A stretch of 64,000 bases of DNA from NCBI GenBank assembly GCA_018242585.1, contig JAFEBQ010000003.1:62001-126000 (forward strand), given 5' to 3'. Below, piece after piece: positions 43,436 through 52,407 of the stretch. The DNA is from Planctomycetota bacterium. GTDB lineage: Bacteria; Planctomycetota; Planctomycetia; Pirellulales; PNKZ01. The number at the start of each line of letters is the position of its first letter. Position 1 is the stretch's first letter. The position numbers and the translations under genes were made by a program. The notes beneath the pieces were generated by a model. That model was not told the DNA's origin and ran no database searches. It worked only from the letters and a program-made list of their open reading frames with translations.

Positions 43436-43507
43436 CTGTAGCCGAAGTCGTTGGACTTCGGAGCATTGAACGTGATTCAGCCTGAAGTCTGACGAGTTCA
43501 GCCACAG
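43436..43507. repeat. Imperfect palindrome in the divergent sulfatase gap
   Basis: CTGTAGCCGAAGTCGTTGG with CTTCGG at the left matches, in inverse and imperfectly, CCTGAAGTCTGACGAGTTCA with GCCACAG at the right. The left arm alone also folds (CCGAAGTC/GACTTCGG). It may be an intergenic repeat of a further family or a regulator site for the divergent genes. The rest of 43155-43665 shows no gene. Confidence 0.7.
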
Positions 43508-43665
43508 TTAGGCTGCCGCCGTACTTGGCGATTCCTTGCTTTCGCGTTATTCGTTGGCCCTCGGGCCCCGACGATTGACCCGCGCCGCGCGACCAGCCAA
43601 GATTGAGCGTTGCCAGCCGCACCGCATCGCTAGCCCTTCACTTGCCCTCGCGAAAGGTTTCTGTC

Positions 43666-45204
43666 ATGGCCCGCTCGCACGTGTTCCCATTGCGCTTGGT
43701 CCGTCTGGCCTGCACCTTCGTCGTGGCGACGCTCGGCTTGTCATTAGCCGCCGAGCGAGCGAGCGCCGCGCCGAAGCCGCCGAACATCGTGTTCATTTTG
43801 GCGGATGATCTGGGTTACGCCGACATCAGTTGCTTTGGCCAGCAGAAATACCAGACGCCGAACATCGACCGGCTGGCCGCCGAAGGGATGCGATTCACCC
43901 AGCACTACGCTGGCTGTGCCGTCTGTGCGCCGTCGCGTTGCGTGCTGATGACCGGGCTGCACCCGGGGCACTCCTTCGTTCGCAACAATCGCGAGGCCAA
44001 GCCCGAGGGGCAGTTCCCGGTGCCGGCCGACACGGTGACGCTCCCCAAGCTGTTGCAAGAGCTGGGCTACGTGACCGGCGGCTACGGCAAGTGGGGCCTT
44101 GGCGGGCCCGAGTCGACCGGGCGGCCGCTGCGGCAAGGGTTCACTCATTTCTACGGCATCAACTGCCAGCGGGTCGCCCACAGCCACTATCCCGATCACC
44201 TGTGGAACGACGACCAGCGCGTCGATCTTGATGGCGCGGTCGATGGCCACGCCAAGTTCCCGGTCGGCGCCGACCCGACCAGCGCCGCGTCGTTCGCCCC
44301 CTTCATCGGCAAGCACTATGCGCCCGACATGATCACCGCCGCGGCGTTGCAGTTCGTGCGCGATAACAAGGACCAGCCGTTCTTCTTGTACTTCCCGTCG
44401 ATCATTCCACACGTGTCGTTGCAGGTGCCGGACGACTCGCTGGCCGCGTACGCCGACAAGTATCCCGAGGAGCCCTACGTGGGCAAGCAAGGTTACGTGC
44501 CGGTCTTCAAGCCTCACGCCACCTACGCGGCCATGGTCACGCGGCTTGATCGGCACGTGGGACAGTTGCTCGATCTGCTCAAGGAACTGAAGCTCGACGA
44601 CAACACGATCGTGGTCTTCAGCTCGGACAATGGACCGGTTTACGACCGCGTCGGCGGAGCCGATAGCGAGTTCTTCCATTCGGCCGGGTCGTTTCGCGGC
44701 TTCAAAGGATCGCTCTACGAAGGGGGTGTGCGCGAGCCGACGATCGTGCGCTGGCCAGGGCACACGCCAGCTGGCGCCACCTCGGAGCGCGTGTCGGGCT
44801 TTGAGGATTGGCTGCCGACGCTGCTGGAAGTGGCCGGTGGCAAGTCGCTGGTGCCGGCACGTTGCGACGGGATCAGTCTGGTGCCGACGTTGAACGGCCA
44901 GACGCAAGCCGAGCGGCCATTCTTGTATCGTGAGTTTTCGGCCTACGACGGCTTTCAAAGCGTGCGAGTCGGCGACTGGAAAGGAATTCGCACCGACTTG
45001 AACCCGCGACAGAAGAAGCGCGAGCCGAACCGGCACATCGAGCTGTACAACCTGCGCACCGACGTTGGCGAGACGAAGGATGTCTCGGCCGAGCATCCCG
45101 AGCTGGTGGCGAAGATCGAGCGGATCATGACCGAGCAACACACGCCGTCGGCGGATTTCCCCTTCCCGGCCATCGATGCCCCGTCGGCAGCGGAGAAGAA
45201 GTAA
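43666..45204 (+). CDS. Secreted formylglycine-dependent sulfatase
   Basis: A 512-residue arylsulfatase-family enzyme. Signal peptide about 1-34. NIVFILADDLGYADIS starts the metal site, Cys87 in CAPSRCVLMTGLHPGH is the formylglycine residue, and FSSDNGPVYDRVGG and KGSLYEGGVREP are typical later motifs. It resembles the A/N-acetylgalactosamine-sulfatase-like subgroup common in planctomycetes. It is divergently transcribed from the other sulfatase and likely shares control through the gap. ATG 43666 follows a GAAAGG site (CGCGAAAGGTTTCTGTCATG). Confidence 0.93.
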   Translation: MARSHVFPLRLVRLACTFVVATLGLSLAAERASAAPKPPNIVFILADDLGYADISCFGQQKYQTPNIDRLAAEGMRFTQHYAGCAVCAPSRCVLMTGLHPGHSFVRNNREAKPEGQFPVPADTVTLPKLLQELGYVTGGYGKWGLGGPESTGRPLRQGFTHFYGINCQRVAHSHYPDHLWNDDQRVDLDGAVDGHAKFPVGADPTSAASFAPFIGKHYAPDMITAAALQFVRDNKDQPFFLYFPSIIPHVSLQVPDDSLAAYADKYPEEPYVGKQGYVPVFKPHATYAAMVTRLDRHVGQLLDLLKELKLDDNTIVVFSSDNGPVYDRVGGADSEFFHSAGSFRGFKGSLYEGGVREPTIVRWPGHTPAGATSERVSGFEDWLPTLLEVAGGKSLVPARCDGISLVPTLNGQTQAERPFLYREFSAYDGFQSVRVGDWKGIRTDLNPRQKKREPNRHIELYNLRTDVGETKDVSAEHPELVAKIERIMTEQHTPSADFPFPAIDAPSAAEKK

Positions 45205-45245
45205 TACCAACCACGACGACACGACGGCACGACGGAGAAGGATTT

Positions 45246-45513
45246 ACCACGGAGACACAGAGGACACGGAGAAGACGTGGGGAAGTGGGGGTGTTGAGAC
45301 GTGGAGGTGTAAACGACCTCTCTGCTCACGGCCCGCAGTTCGCGATAGCGACTCCCCACCCGCTACTTCCCCACATCCCGACCTCTTCTTTCTTTGCGTT
45401 CTTCGCGTCTTTGCGGTTCAATATTTCTGCTCTCTTCGCTTCTTGCGTCGTGTCCGTCGTGGTCGGATTCTCTTCAATAAAGACCTCTCCGTATCCTCCG
45501 TGCCTCTGTGGTG
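45246..45513. repeat. Intergenic palindrome, GCCACGGAGACAC family, copy 4 with nested words
   Basis: ACCACGGAGACACAGAGG at the left is answered by CCGTGCCTCTGTGGTG at the right. Inside lie GAAGTGGGGGTGTTG with ACCTCCCC-like arms and a CTTTGCGTTCTTCGCGTC-TTTGCGGTTC half copy of another family (from 45394). No gene is visible in 45205-45531. Confidence 0.75.
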
Positions 45514-45531
45514 AATCCTGTAGCTCCTCTC

Positions 45532-45954
45532 ATGAAGTCCCACACTGAGTATCTGACGTTCAACCTGCCGGCGCGGATGGCCTTTGAGAACATCACGCCA
45601 ACCATCGAGCGGATCGTCAAGCAGAGCACGATTCAGGAAGGGCTCTGCCTGGTCAACGCCATGCACATCACGGCTAGCGTGTTCATCAACGACGACGAGT
45701 CAGGCCTGCACCAGGACTATAAGAAATGGCTCGAAGGGCTGGCCCCGTTCGACGCGTCGCCGGCGCGCTATGCCCACAACCGGACGGGCGAGGACAACGC
45801 CGACGCCCACCTGAAGCGGCAAGTGATGGGTCGCGAAGTGGTCGTGGCCGTCACCAAGGGGAAGCTCGACTTCGGCCCCTGGGAGCAAATCTTCTACGGC
45901 GAGTTCGACGGCCGCCGCCCGAAACGCGTCTTGGTCAAAGTCATCGGCGAGTGA
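45532..45954 (+). CDS. YjbQ/UPF0047 family protein
   Basis: A 140-residue protein of the YjbQ (UPF0047) family, a jelly-roll-like trimer often annotated as a secondary thiamine-phosphate synthase because members can weakly replace ThiE. The conserved C-terminal half is clear: [41 protein letters not shown] and [13 protein letters not shown], including the conserved His-containing NADAHLK segment. ATG 45532 is chosen over an in-frame start 8 codons upstream that lies in repeat sequence. Confidence 0.88.
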   Translation: MKSHTEYLTFNLPARMAFENITPTIERIVKQSTIQEGLCLVNAMHITASVFINDDESGLHQDYKKWLEGLAPFDASPARYAHNRTGEDNADAHLKRQVMGREVVVAVTKGKLDFGPWEQIFYGEFDGRRPKRVLVKVIGE

Positions 45955-46034
45955 GGCGGATTAGCCACAGAGGCACGGTGACACGGAGTTCGGCACGGAG
46001 AGAAAAGACGGGATTGAGAAGAAGCATGAACCGT

Positions 46035-46171
46035 GGGTAGCCCGGACAACTTGTTTGTCCGGGTCGCGCTAGCGACAAGAGGGAGCAGAAGTCGCGCTGC
46101 GAGAGTTTCAATCCAAAATCGAGTCCTCTTGTTGCTGCGCAACCCCGACAAGCGAGTTGTCGGGGCTACCC
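46035..46171. repeat. Palindromic repeat, GGGTAGC...GCTACCC family, copy C
   Basis: It begins GGGTAGCCCGGACAACTTG and ends AGTTGTCGGGGCTACCC. The core differs from copies A and B but keeps a GACAAGAGGG word on the left and CTCTTGTTGCTGCGC on the right. It is paired with copy D about 1.75 kb away. Confidence 0.8.
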
Positions 46172-46205
46172 AGCTGACACGGAACTTGGCACGGAGGTGG
46201 CGAGA

Positions 46206-46586
46206 ATGGGGCAAAACATGAGCAAAGCCAAAATTGCGACGCTTAATCGACAAAGCAAAAAGAGTAATCGAAAGCAGGGTCGCCAAGTTTGGGTGGTGAT
46301 GCATTACGAGGTATTGGGGCCGCGTCGTAGGCCATACTTCGACGCCCTGCAATTTCATGTCGCCTCTTCGCTCAAGGGAGCAGAAACATGGATTCGCTCC
46401 GTGGGCGTCGAGTCACATAGTTGGTGGCAGGTGCATCCGTACATCATTGACGACCAGTCCGGCGAAGAAGGCGACCAGATCGTCTATTTCAGTTATCGTG
46501 GTAAGCGACTCGCGGCGGCTCCTCAAAAGCGTGCGCTAGCGGCGTACGACAAGTTGCCTGCGAGTCGCTTCAAAGGTTGGGGCTAG
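46206..46586 (+). CDS. Hypothetical protein
   Basis: A 126-residue protein not recognised by family. The N-terminus is basic (residues about 5-27, with SKKSNRKQGRQ), followed by an alpha/beta stretch (VWVVMHYEV, ALQFHVASSLKGAETWI, WWQVHPYIIDDQSGE, VYFSYRGKRLAA). It starts at ATG 46206, 9 bases after GGAGG; a second ATG four codons later is possible. Its end overlaps nothing but lies 38 bases before the glycoside-hydrolase start. Both genes lie between palindromic copies C and D. Confidence 0.55.
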   Translation: MGQNMSKAKIATLNRQSKKSNRKQGRQVWVVMHYEVLGPRRRPYFDALQFHVASSLKGAETWIRSVGVESHSWWQVHPYIIDDQSGEEGDQIVYFSYRGKRLAAAPQKRALAAYDKLPASRFKGWG

Positions 46587-46624
46587 TGCCAAGGTTCGAT
46601 CATGGACGGAGATTCGAGAGAACA

Positions 46625-47698
46625 ATGAAACAGATTCTTGCTCTGATTGTTGGGTTATGCGTCGCTTCTTTGGGTGACGCCGCGGAGCCGGCGGCTGAAC
46701 CCGCGTTGGGTACCTATCACTGGCCCGTGGGCACCGCTGGTGTCGATGCGTTTGCTGGCTGGTTGAATCGGCCGGCGGTGTGGGGACTGGATTTCATTGG
46801 CGGCGAGTCGTGGGACAACGTCGAGTGGCCCACCTATTGGCTCGACGCCTGGGGCAAGTGGACTGCAGCCAAGCCGGGCCGGCGGTTGATCCTGGCCGTG
46901 CCAATGCTCGCCGGCCCGGTTGACGGCAGCGGGCCGAAGCAAGGGACCAAGGGGGTCAACGTGCCGGTCTCGCTGGCGCGCGGCGCGGCCGGCGACTACA
47001 ACCAGCACTTCCGCCAACTGGCCGAGAACCTGGTGGCCTACAAGCTGACCGACACGATCCTGCGACCCGGCTGGGAGTTCAACGGCGGCTGGTACACCTG
47101 GCGCGCCAAGGCCGATCCGCAAGCCTTCGCCGAGTACTGGCGGCAGATCGTTACCACCATGCGCGGCGTGCCGGGCTGCGAGCAGTTGCAGTTCTGTTGG
47201 AACCCGACGCTCGGCGATCAGGATTTTCCGGCCGACGAGGCCTGGCCCGGCGACAAGTTCGTCGACTATGTCGGCGTCGACGTGTACGACGAGACCTGGA
47301 ACGTGAACACCTACCCGTGGCCAGCCGACGCGACGGTTGCCGAGATCGCCGCCCGGCAACGGAAGGTCTGGGAAGAATGGATCTACTACAGTCCGCGCGG
47401 GCTGAAGTTCTGGACCGAGTTCGCTCAGAAGCACAGCAAGCCGTTGGCGATTCCCGAGTGGGGATTGAACCGCCGGCCCGACGGCCACGGGGGTCAGGAC
47501 AACGTCCACTTCATCGAGCAGATGCACGCGTTCGTCAACGACCCGGCGAACCGCGTGGCGTTTCACTGTTATTTCGACGTGAACGATTCCGAAGGTGGCA
47601 ACCACCAGCTGTCGCCGGGCCCGGCCAAGTCCGAAAAGCGCGAAGGGACCGAGTTCCCGAAATCATCCGCGCGGTTCAAGGAGTTGTTTGGGAAGTAA
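46625..47698 (+). CDS. Secreted glycoside hydrolase, GH26-like
   Basis: A 357-residue exported TIM-barrel glycosidase. Signal peptide about 1-19 (ending GDAAEP). The acid/base region LRPGWEFNGGWYTW matches GH26 (Glu followed by Asn, then WY), and the nucleophile is probably Glu in LAIPEWGLN. GH26 enzymes cut beta-mannans or related glycans, though this sequence is divergent and the linkage is uncertain. It sits near two sulfatases and an esterase, which fits polysaccharide use. ATG 46625. Confidence 0.78.
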   Translation: MKQILALIVGLCVASLGDAAEPAAEPALGTYHWPVGTAGVDAFAGWLNRPAVWGLDFIGGESWDNVEWPTYWLDAWGKWTAAKPGRRLILAVPMLAGPVDGSGPKQGTKGVNVPVSLARGAAGDYNQHFRQLAENLVAYKLTDTILRPGWEFNGGWYTWRAKADPQAFAEYWRQIVTTMRGVPGCEQLQFCWNPTLGDQDFPADEAWPGDKFVDYVGVDVYDETWNVNTYPWPADATVAEIAARQRKVWEEWIYYSPRGLKFWTEFAQKHSKPLAIPEWGLNRRPDGHGGQDNVHFIEQMHAFVNDPANRVAFHCYFDVNDSEGGNHQLSPGPAKSEKREGTEFPKSSARFKELFGK

Positions 47699-47784
47699 GC
47701 GTGACGAGTGGCCCTCGCGCGTTGGCTCTGTCTTGTCAGTGGTCAATAGTCCGTTGGAATGTCTTTAACAACGGACAAACAGCG

Positions 47785-47922
47785 GGGTAGCCTGGACAAC
47801 TTGTTGTCCGGGTCGCGCGAGCGACGGGAGGACGCAGTGCGGGTTTCGATGCTCGCTTTACGCCGTAGCACGATCCCTCTTGTTGCTGCGCAACCCCGAC
47901 AAGCGAGTTGTCGGGGCTACCC
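47785..47922. repeat. Palindromic repeat, GGGTAGC...GCTACCC family, copy D
   Basis: It begins GGGTAGCCTGGACAACTTG and ends GACAAGCGAGTTGTCGGGGC-TACCC. The last 40 bases are almost identical to the end of copy C, including CTCTTGTTGCTGCGCAACCC. Confidence 0.8.
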
Positions 47923-47953
47923 GATATTTTGCTTTCGCACGGCGTAGCCGTTA

Positions 47954-48153
47954 GCACCAAAGGTGCGGCCCCATACCAGCGCGGGACAACGCCCCACGTT
48001 TTCGGGCGCCAAATTGTTTGAAGGGCTGAAGGCCCGCCCCATCTCCGTTCCGTGTCACCGCGAGGATGGGTCGGGCTTTCAGCCCTTGATCCCTATTCAA
48101 TCGCGACGATCTGGGGCGTTGCCCCAGGCTGGTATGTGCCGGGCCTTTGGCCC
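47954..48153. repeat. Transposase-free (solo) REP element
   Basis: Left half: GCACCAAAGGTGC, CCATACCAGCGCGGGAC with AACGCCCCACG, GGGCTGAAGGCCCG. Right half: CGGGCTTTCAGCCCTTG, GGGGCGTTGCCCCAGGC with TGGTATG, and GGGCCTTTGGCCC. These are the same three hairpins, in the same order and mirror arrangement, as the arms around the Y1 transposase at 40811-41452, with only about 30 bases in place of the gene. Confidence 0.85.
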
Positions 48154-48559
48154 TCAATTCGTCAGTGATTAGTTGTCCGTTGCCAGTTGCACTCCACTGG
48201 AATGCCTTTATCAACGGACCACGGACCACTAACAACGGACAATATGCCGCCGCTAGCAGCGGCATTTCCCGCAAACTTCGCGTAACTTTACATGCGACGC
48301 GGCAAACTGCGTAGCCTGTGAGGAAAAGGCGCAAAAGCATCAAAAGCCGGTTGTGACGCGCCGATAAGGTCTGCTGAGCGACTCGGTTCTGACGCCGGCG
48401 AAGAGTCTATCTTCCATGCCGGCTTTGCCACCGGGTTGCTCGCCGGCGACGCTCGCACGTCGCCAATGCCGATCGGTCGCACCGCGCGAGCTGTCGGCCG
48501 CAGCCCATCAACATTTCAAGCCCCAGTCGTCTGGTCGATCGAAAGGGAGTTCGAGACCC

Positions 48560-50077
48560 ATGGTGCAACTCATCCATCCTCGCATGGTTCGCTGGGTAGG
48601 AACCGTGGCAGTGGCTTTGGCTGGCACGATGAGCCAAGCGCCGCGACTGGCGGCGGCTGAACCCAAGGTCGAAGCGTCCACGCCGGCCGCCGCGCCGGGC
48701 TTGTTGCCGGTGGCCGAGCCGCAAACCCTGCAGGCTCAGCCCGGCGACGTCGAAGTCGTCCAGGAGCGCTATCCCAACCGCAAGATCAAGGTCGAGCGTC
48801 AGGTCATTCGCGACGCCTCGGGCGACATCGTCAATCACGGTCAATGGACCATGTGGAGCGAGACCGGCCGGCTGATGGTGCGCGGCGAATGCCGCAACGG
48901 CGCTCGGCATGGCACCTGGGTCCGACACTTCGACGCCGGCGAAGCTTCGTGCTTGAACAACACCTGGGGCAAGCTGTTCAAGGCCCCATTCCTGGCCACC
49001 GGCACGTTCGTCGATGGCAAGCTGACCGGCGTGTGGGCGATTGTCGACGCCGACGAGCGCCCGGTGGCGCGTTGGGAATATGAACAAGGCCTGCGCCACG
49101 GCAAGAGCGTCTGGTACTTCCCCGATGGAAACGCCTGGCGCGAAGTCGAATACCGCGACGGCGAAATCGACGGCCGCCTGATTGAGTATTCCTCCGACAA
49201 GAAGGTCGTGGCCGACGAGACCTACTCGGCTGGCCGCCGCCGCGGCATCAAGGTCGAATGGTTCTCGCCGGGTGTCAAGAAGACCCAGGCCGAGTTCCTG
49301 TTCGCGCTCGATCGAACCGAGACTCGCGAAGATTGGCTGGCCGGTGCGAGCGAGACCAAGGTCATCGGCAAGGACGGCCACGACGAGCGAGACGGCACCT
49401 ACACCGTCTGGTATCGCAACGGCCAGAAGGCGATGGAAGGAACCTTCCGCAACGACGAGCCGAACGGCAAGTTCTCGTGGTGGCACCCGAGCGGCCAGCG
49501 GGCCATCGAGGGGCACTACACCGCCGGCCAACAGAGCGATCGTTGGCAATGGTGGTACGACAGCGGCCGCAAGCAGATCGTCGGTCAATACACCAAGGGG
49601 GAACAGATCGGCGAATGGAGTTGGTACAACACCGACGGGCAAGCGACCCAATCGATCGTCTATAACATTGGCGCTGGCGCGCCGGCCGTGCAAGAAGACT
49701 TCGACAGCCCGGCCATGCCGCCGGTGCCGGAGCCGCAACTGACCAGCGCGCCAAAGTCGCTGTCGAACGTCTCGCGAAGCGCGGTCAAGATGCCCACCGC
49801 GCCGCAAGGAGAAAAGACCGCGCGACCGGCCGCGAAGGCCAAGTCTGACGGCAAACGCGCCGAGGCGAAGGGGATGCTCGAACTAAAGCCGGCGGTGGCG
49901 CTCAAGCCGATCGCGGCCGAGGAAGCGTCGGTCCCCGCGGCCCAGCCGCCGTTGGCCGCCGAGGCGCGTCCGTCGCTGACTTCGCTGGACGAGCCGGCTC
50001 TGCTGGAAGTTCAGCCATCGGCCCAACCGGCCAAGCGCCCTGGGCGGCAAGCGGTTCGCCCGGCCAAGCAGCGCTAA
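48560..50077 (+). CDS. Exported YwqK/MORN-like repeat protein
   Basis: A 505-residue protein with a signal sequence (about 1-32, ending PRLAAAEP). The middle (about 80-365) is built of MORN-like units of the YwqK type: GQWTMWSETGRLMVRGECRNGARHG-type, GKSVWYFPDGNAWREVEYRDG, GTYTVWYRNGQKAMEGTFRND, GKFSWWHPSGQRAIEGHYTAG and RWQWWYDSGRKQIVGQYTKG. The last 130 residues are Ala/Pro/Lys-rich and likely unstructured. YwqK was named as an antitoxin in Bacillus, but this planctomycete form is more likely an envelope scaffold or surface protein. ATG 48560 has a strong AAAGGGAG site. A terminator follows the gene. Confidence 0.82.
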   Translation: MVQLIHPRMVRWVGTVAVALAGTMSQAPRLAAAEPKVEASTPAAAPGLLPVAEPQTLQAQPGDVEVVQERYPNRKIKVERQVIRDASGDIVNHGQWTMWSETGRLMVRGECRNGARHGTWVRHFDAGEASCLNNTWGKLFKAPFLATGTFVDGKLTGVWAIVDADERPVARWEYEQGLRHGKSVWYFPDGNAWREVEYRDGEIDGRLIEYSSDKKVVADETYSAGRRRGIKVEWFSPGVKKTQAEFLFALDRTETREDWLAGASETKVIGKDGHDERDGTYTVWYRNGQKAMEGTFRNDEPNGKFSWWHPSGQRAIEGHYTAGQQSDRWQWWYDSGRKQIVGQYTKGEQIGEWSWYNTDGQATQSIVYNIGAGAPAVQEDFDSPAMPPVPEPQLTSAPKSLSNVSRSAVKMPTAPQGEKTARPAAKAKSDGKRAEAKGMLELKPAVALKPIAAEEASVPAAQPPLAAEARPSLTSLDEPALLEVQPSAQPAKRPGRQAVRPAKQR

Positions 50078-50108
50078 ACCGCGCCGCGTGACAGCTCCGT
50101 GATTGCCG

Positions 50109-50144
50109 CCCCGGCCAGTCCCCGCGGACTAGCCGGGGTTTTTT
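50109..50144 (+). terminator. Rho-independent terminator
   Basis: CCCCGGCCAGTCC pairs with GGACTAGCCGGGG (one mismatch) over a CCGC loop, and is followed by TTTTTT. It sits 31 bases after the stop of the YwqK-like gene and ends before the kinase gene. Confidence 0.9.
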
Positions 50145-50220
50145 CTTGCGCCGCGGAGTAAGATGAAGGGGTTGCTTCGCGCCATGAGCCGCGCCGCCAT
50201 CGTTTTCGTGCAGCAGCCGC

Positions 50221-52407
50221 ATGAGCACCGACTCGCCCACACTGCCGTTATCCGAGGACGAACGCCGCCAGGCGCAGCAGCGCAGCCTGTCGCACAGCGG
50301 GCCGCCGACCGAAGTGCGCGGCTACGTCCCCGAGCGGTTCCTGGGGGCCGGCGCCTATGGCGAAGTCTGGATGGCGATCGAGCAGAACACCCGCCGCCAC
50401 GTGGCGATCAAGTTCTATTCCCACCGGGGTGGGCTCGACTGGTCTTTCTTGTCGCGCGAGGTCGAGAAGCTGGCTTTCCTGTCGGCCGATCGCTACGTGG
50501 TCCAATTGCTCGACGTCGGTTGGGACGCCGAGCCCCCGTATTACATCATGGAGTTCTGCGAGCATGGCTCGCTGGCCGACCGGCTGCGTGACGGGCCGGT
50601 GCCGGCCCAGGAAGCGATCGCGTTGTTTCGCGACCTGGCGGTGGGGCTGGTCCATGCCCACGGCAAGGGGATTTTGCATTGTGACCTGAAGCCGGCCAAC
50701 GTGCTGTTGGACCAGGATATGCGTCCGCGATTGGCCGACTTTGGCCAGTCGCGCTTGTCGAATGAGCAGACGCCGGCGCTGGGAACCTTGTTCTTCATGG
50801 CGCCGGAGCAGGCCAGCCTGCACGCCGCGCCCGATGCGCGGTGGGACGTCTATGCGCTCGGCGCGCTGTTGTATTGTCTGTTGACCGGCGAGCCGCCGTA
50901 CCGAAGCGCGGGGGCGGCCGAGCGCATCGCGACGGCGGGCCCGCTCGAATCGCAACTCAGCGAGTACGTCCGTCAGTTGTCGACGTCTCCGCGGCCGACC
51001 GCGCATCGGCACGTACCCGGCGTCGATCGCGAGCTGGCCGACATCATCGACCACTGCCTGACGATCGACCCGCGCCGGCGATTCGCCAACCCGCAAGCGG
51101 TGCTCGGGGCGCTCGACGCCCGGGCCACGCGGTTGGCTCGGCGGCCGTTGATGTGGCTGGGGGCGATTGGGCCGGCGCTGCTGCTGGTAATTGTGGCACT
51201 GTTCTTTTGGCGCGAGGCGACGACGGCGGTGGGCTTGTCGGAAACGACGCTGGTCGATCGAGCCTTGGAAGGGCAACGCTTCGCGTCGCGGCTGGCTGCC
51301 GAGAACGTGGCCCGGCAGATCGATCGCCGCTGGTATCGCTTGGAACACCTGGCGGCGGGCCCGAAGCTGGCGCGCTTGGTCAGCGAATCGGCCGGCCAAG
51401 CGCGCGACGGCGCGCCGCGCCAGCAACTGCAAAAGCTGATCGAGGCGACGCACGAGAACTCGTCTGACCTGGAAGCAAATATCTGGTTCGTGATGGGGGC
51501 CGATGGCACCCAGTTGGCACGGAGCCCGCTGAGCACGAAGACGATCGATCATAACTTCGCCTTCCGTGACTACTTTCATGGCCAGCGCCGTGACCTGCCT
51601 CCCGAGACGCGCGGCCTCGAACCGATCACCTACCCACACCGGTCCCACATCTTCAACAGCCGAGCGACCGGCGAGCGCGAGATCGCCATCACCGTGCCGA
51701 TCTGGAACGACCCCGCCGATCCGGCACGCCGCGTCGTGGGCGTGTTGGGCGTGCAGGTCGAGTTGGGGGACTTTGCCGAGTTGCCGACCGAGACGCCGGG
51801 GGAGCGGAACCTGGTGACGGTGTTGGTCGACTTGCGCGGCGATGACAGTCGACCGCCCATGCGCGGCCAGATTATCGAGCATCCGTTCCTGGAGCGGTAT
51901 CGCGATCAGGATCAGCTTCCGCCGCGGTTCTACTTGACCGACGGGATCTTGGCGCGGATCGAAACGCTGCGCGAGTTGTCGAATCGCGATGGCCCGCGCG
52001 ACCTGCCCCAAGAGGCCGACCTGTCATCGCTGGATGATTATCTGGACCCGGTTGGTGGCGACTACGCGGGGCGTTGGCTGGCGGCGATCGAGCCAGTGAT
52101 CATTCCGGCGCGCCCCGCGGCGTTTCGCGACGCCGATATGGCGGTGATCGTCCAGGAGCGGTTGGAAGCGGCGATCGAGCCGGCCCACGTGCTGGGCTAC
52201 GACATGGCCATGACGTCGCTGTGGGCGTTTGGCACGGCGCTGCTGGCGATGAGCGCGCTGTGGTTCTTCGTGATGTTCGTGTTGAACCAATCGCCGCGCG
52301 GCAAGCTGAATCGCCGCTTGGCGCGGTGGTGGTACGGCAGCCAGGCCCCGATCATCGCCCCGGGGGGCACGGTCGCCACCGGCACCTCGCAAGAAGAAAG
52401 CGGCTAG
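50221..52407 (+). CDS. Serine/threonine protein kinase with extracytoplasmic Cache sensor
   Basis: A 728-residue membrane protein. The Hanks-type kinase domain (about 35-290) has glycine loop LGAGAYGEVW, Lys in VAIKFYS, catalytic HCDLKPANVLL, DFGQSR and APEQ. The residue before the catalytic Asp is Cys, not Arg, so it is a non-RD kinase. A helix at about 307-328 crosses the membrane. A dCache-like sensor region (about 335-660, with WFVMGADGTQLARS and FRDYFHGQ) follows. A second helix (about 665-690) brings a short basic tail back inside. It should phosphorylate proteins in response to a periplasmic ligand. ATG 50221. Confidence 0.88.
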   Translation: MSTDSPTLPLSEDERRQAQQRSLSHSGPPTEVRGYVPERFLGAGAYGEVWMAIEQNTRRHVAIKFYSHRGGLDWSFLSREVEKLAFLSADRYVVQLLDVGWDAEPPYYIMEFCEHGSLADRLRDGPVPAQEAIALFRDLAVGLVHAHGKGILHCDLKPANVLLDQDMRPRLADFGQSRLSNEQTPALGTLFFMAPEQASLHAAPDARWDVYALGALLYCLLTGEPPYRSAGAAERIATAGPLESQLSEYVRQLSTSPRPTAHRHVPGVDRELADIIDHCLTIDPRRRFANPQAVLGALDARATRLARRPLMWLGAIGPALLLVIVALFFWREATTAVGLSETTLVDRALEGQRFASRLAAENVARQIDRRWYRLEHLAAGPKLARLVSESAGQARDGAPRQQLQKLIEATHENSSDLEANIWFVMGADGTQLARSPLSTKTIDHNFAFRDYFHGQRRDLPPETRGLEPITYPHRSHIFNSRATGEREIAITVPIWNDPADPARRVVGVLGVQVELGDFAELPTETPGERNLVTVLVDLRGDDSRPPMRGQIIEHPFLERYRDQDQLPPRFYLTDGILARIETLRELSNRDGPRDLPQEADLSSLDDYLDPVGGDYAGRWLAAIEPVIIPARPAAFRDADMAVIVQERLEAAIEPAHVLGYDMAMTSLWAFGTALLAMSALWFFVMFVLNQSPRGKLNRRLARWWYGSQAPIIAPGGTVATGTSQEESG

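Larger units (their letters stand above)
47699..48559. other. Long repeat-filled intergenic region
   Basis: About 860 bases with no gene. It contains a half palindrome with GTCAGTGGTCAATAGTCCG, copy D of the GGGTAGC family (47785-47922), the solo REP element (47954-48153), and a TTGTCCGTTG / CAACGGACCACGG inverted pair at about 48173-48243. The last 300 bases hold no recognisable element; a good AAAGGGAG ribosome site lies just before 48560. Confidence 0.7.

Noticed and set aside
48560-50077. A YwqK antitoxin of a toxin-antitoxin system
   Set aside because: The protein has a signal peptide and a long disordered tail and has no toxin gene beside it; the YwqK name reflects only the repeat type.
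50248-52011. A 587-codon antisense frame across the kinase gene
   Set aside because: The kinase motifs on the plus strand are decisive; the antisense frame has no domain.
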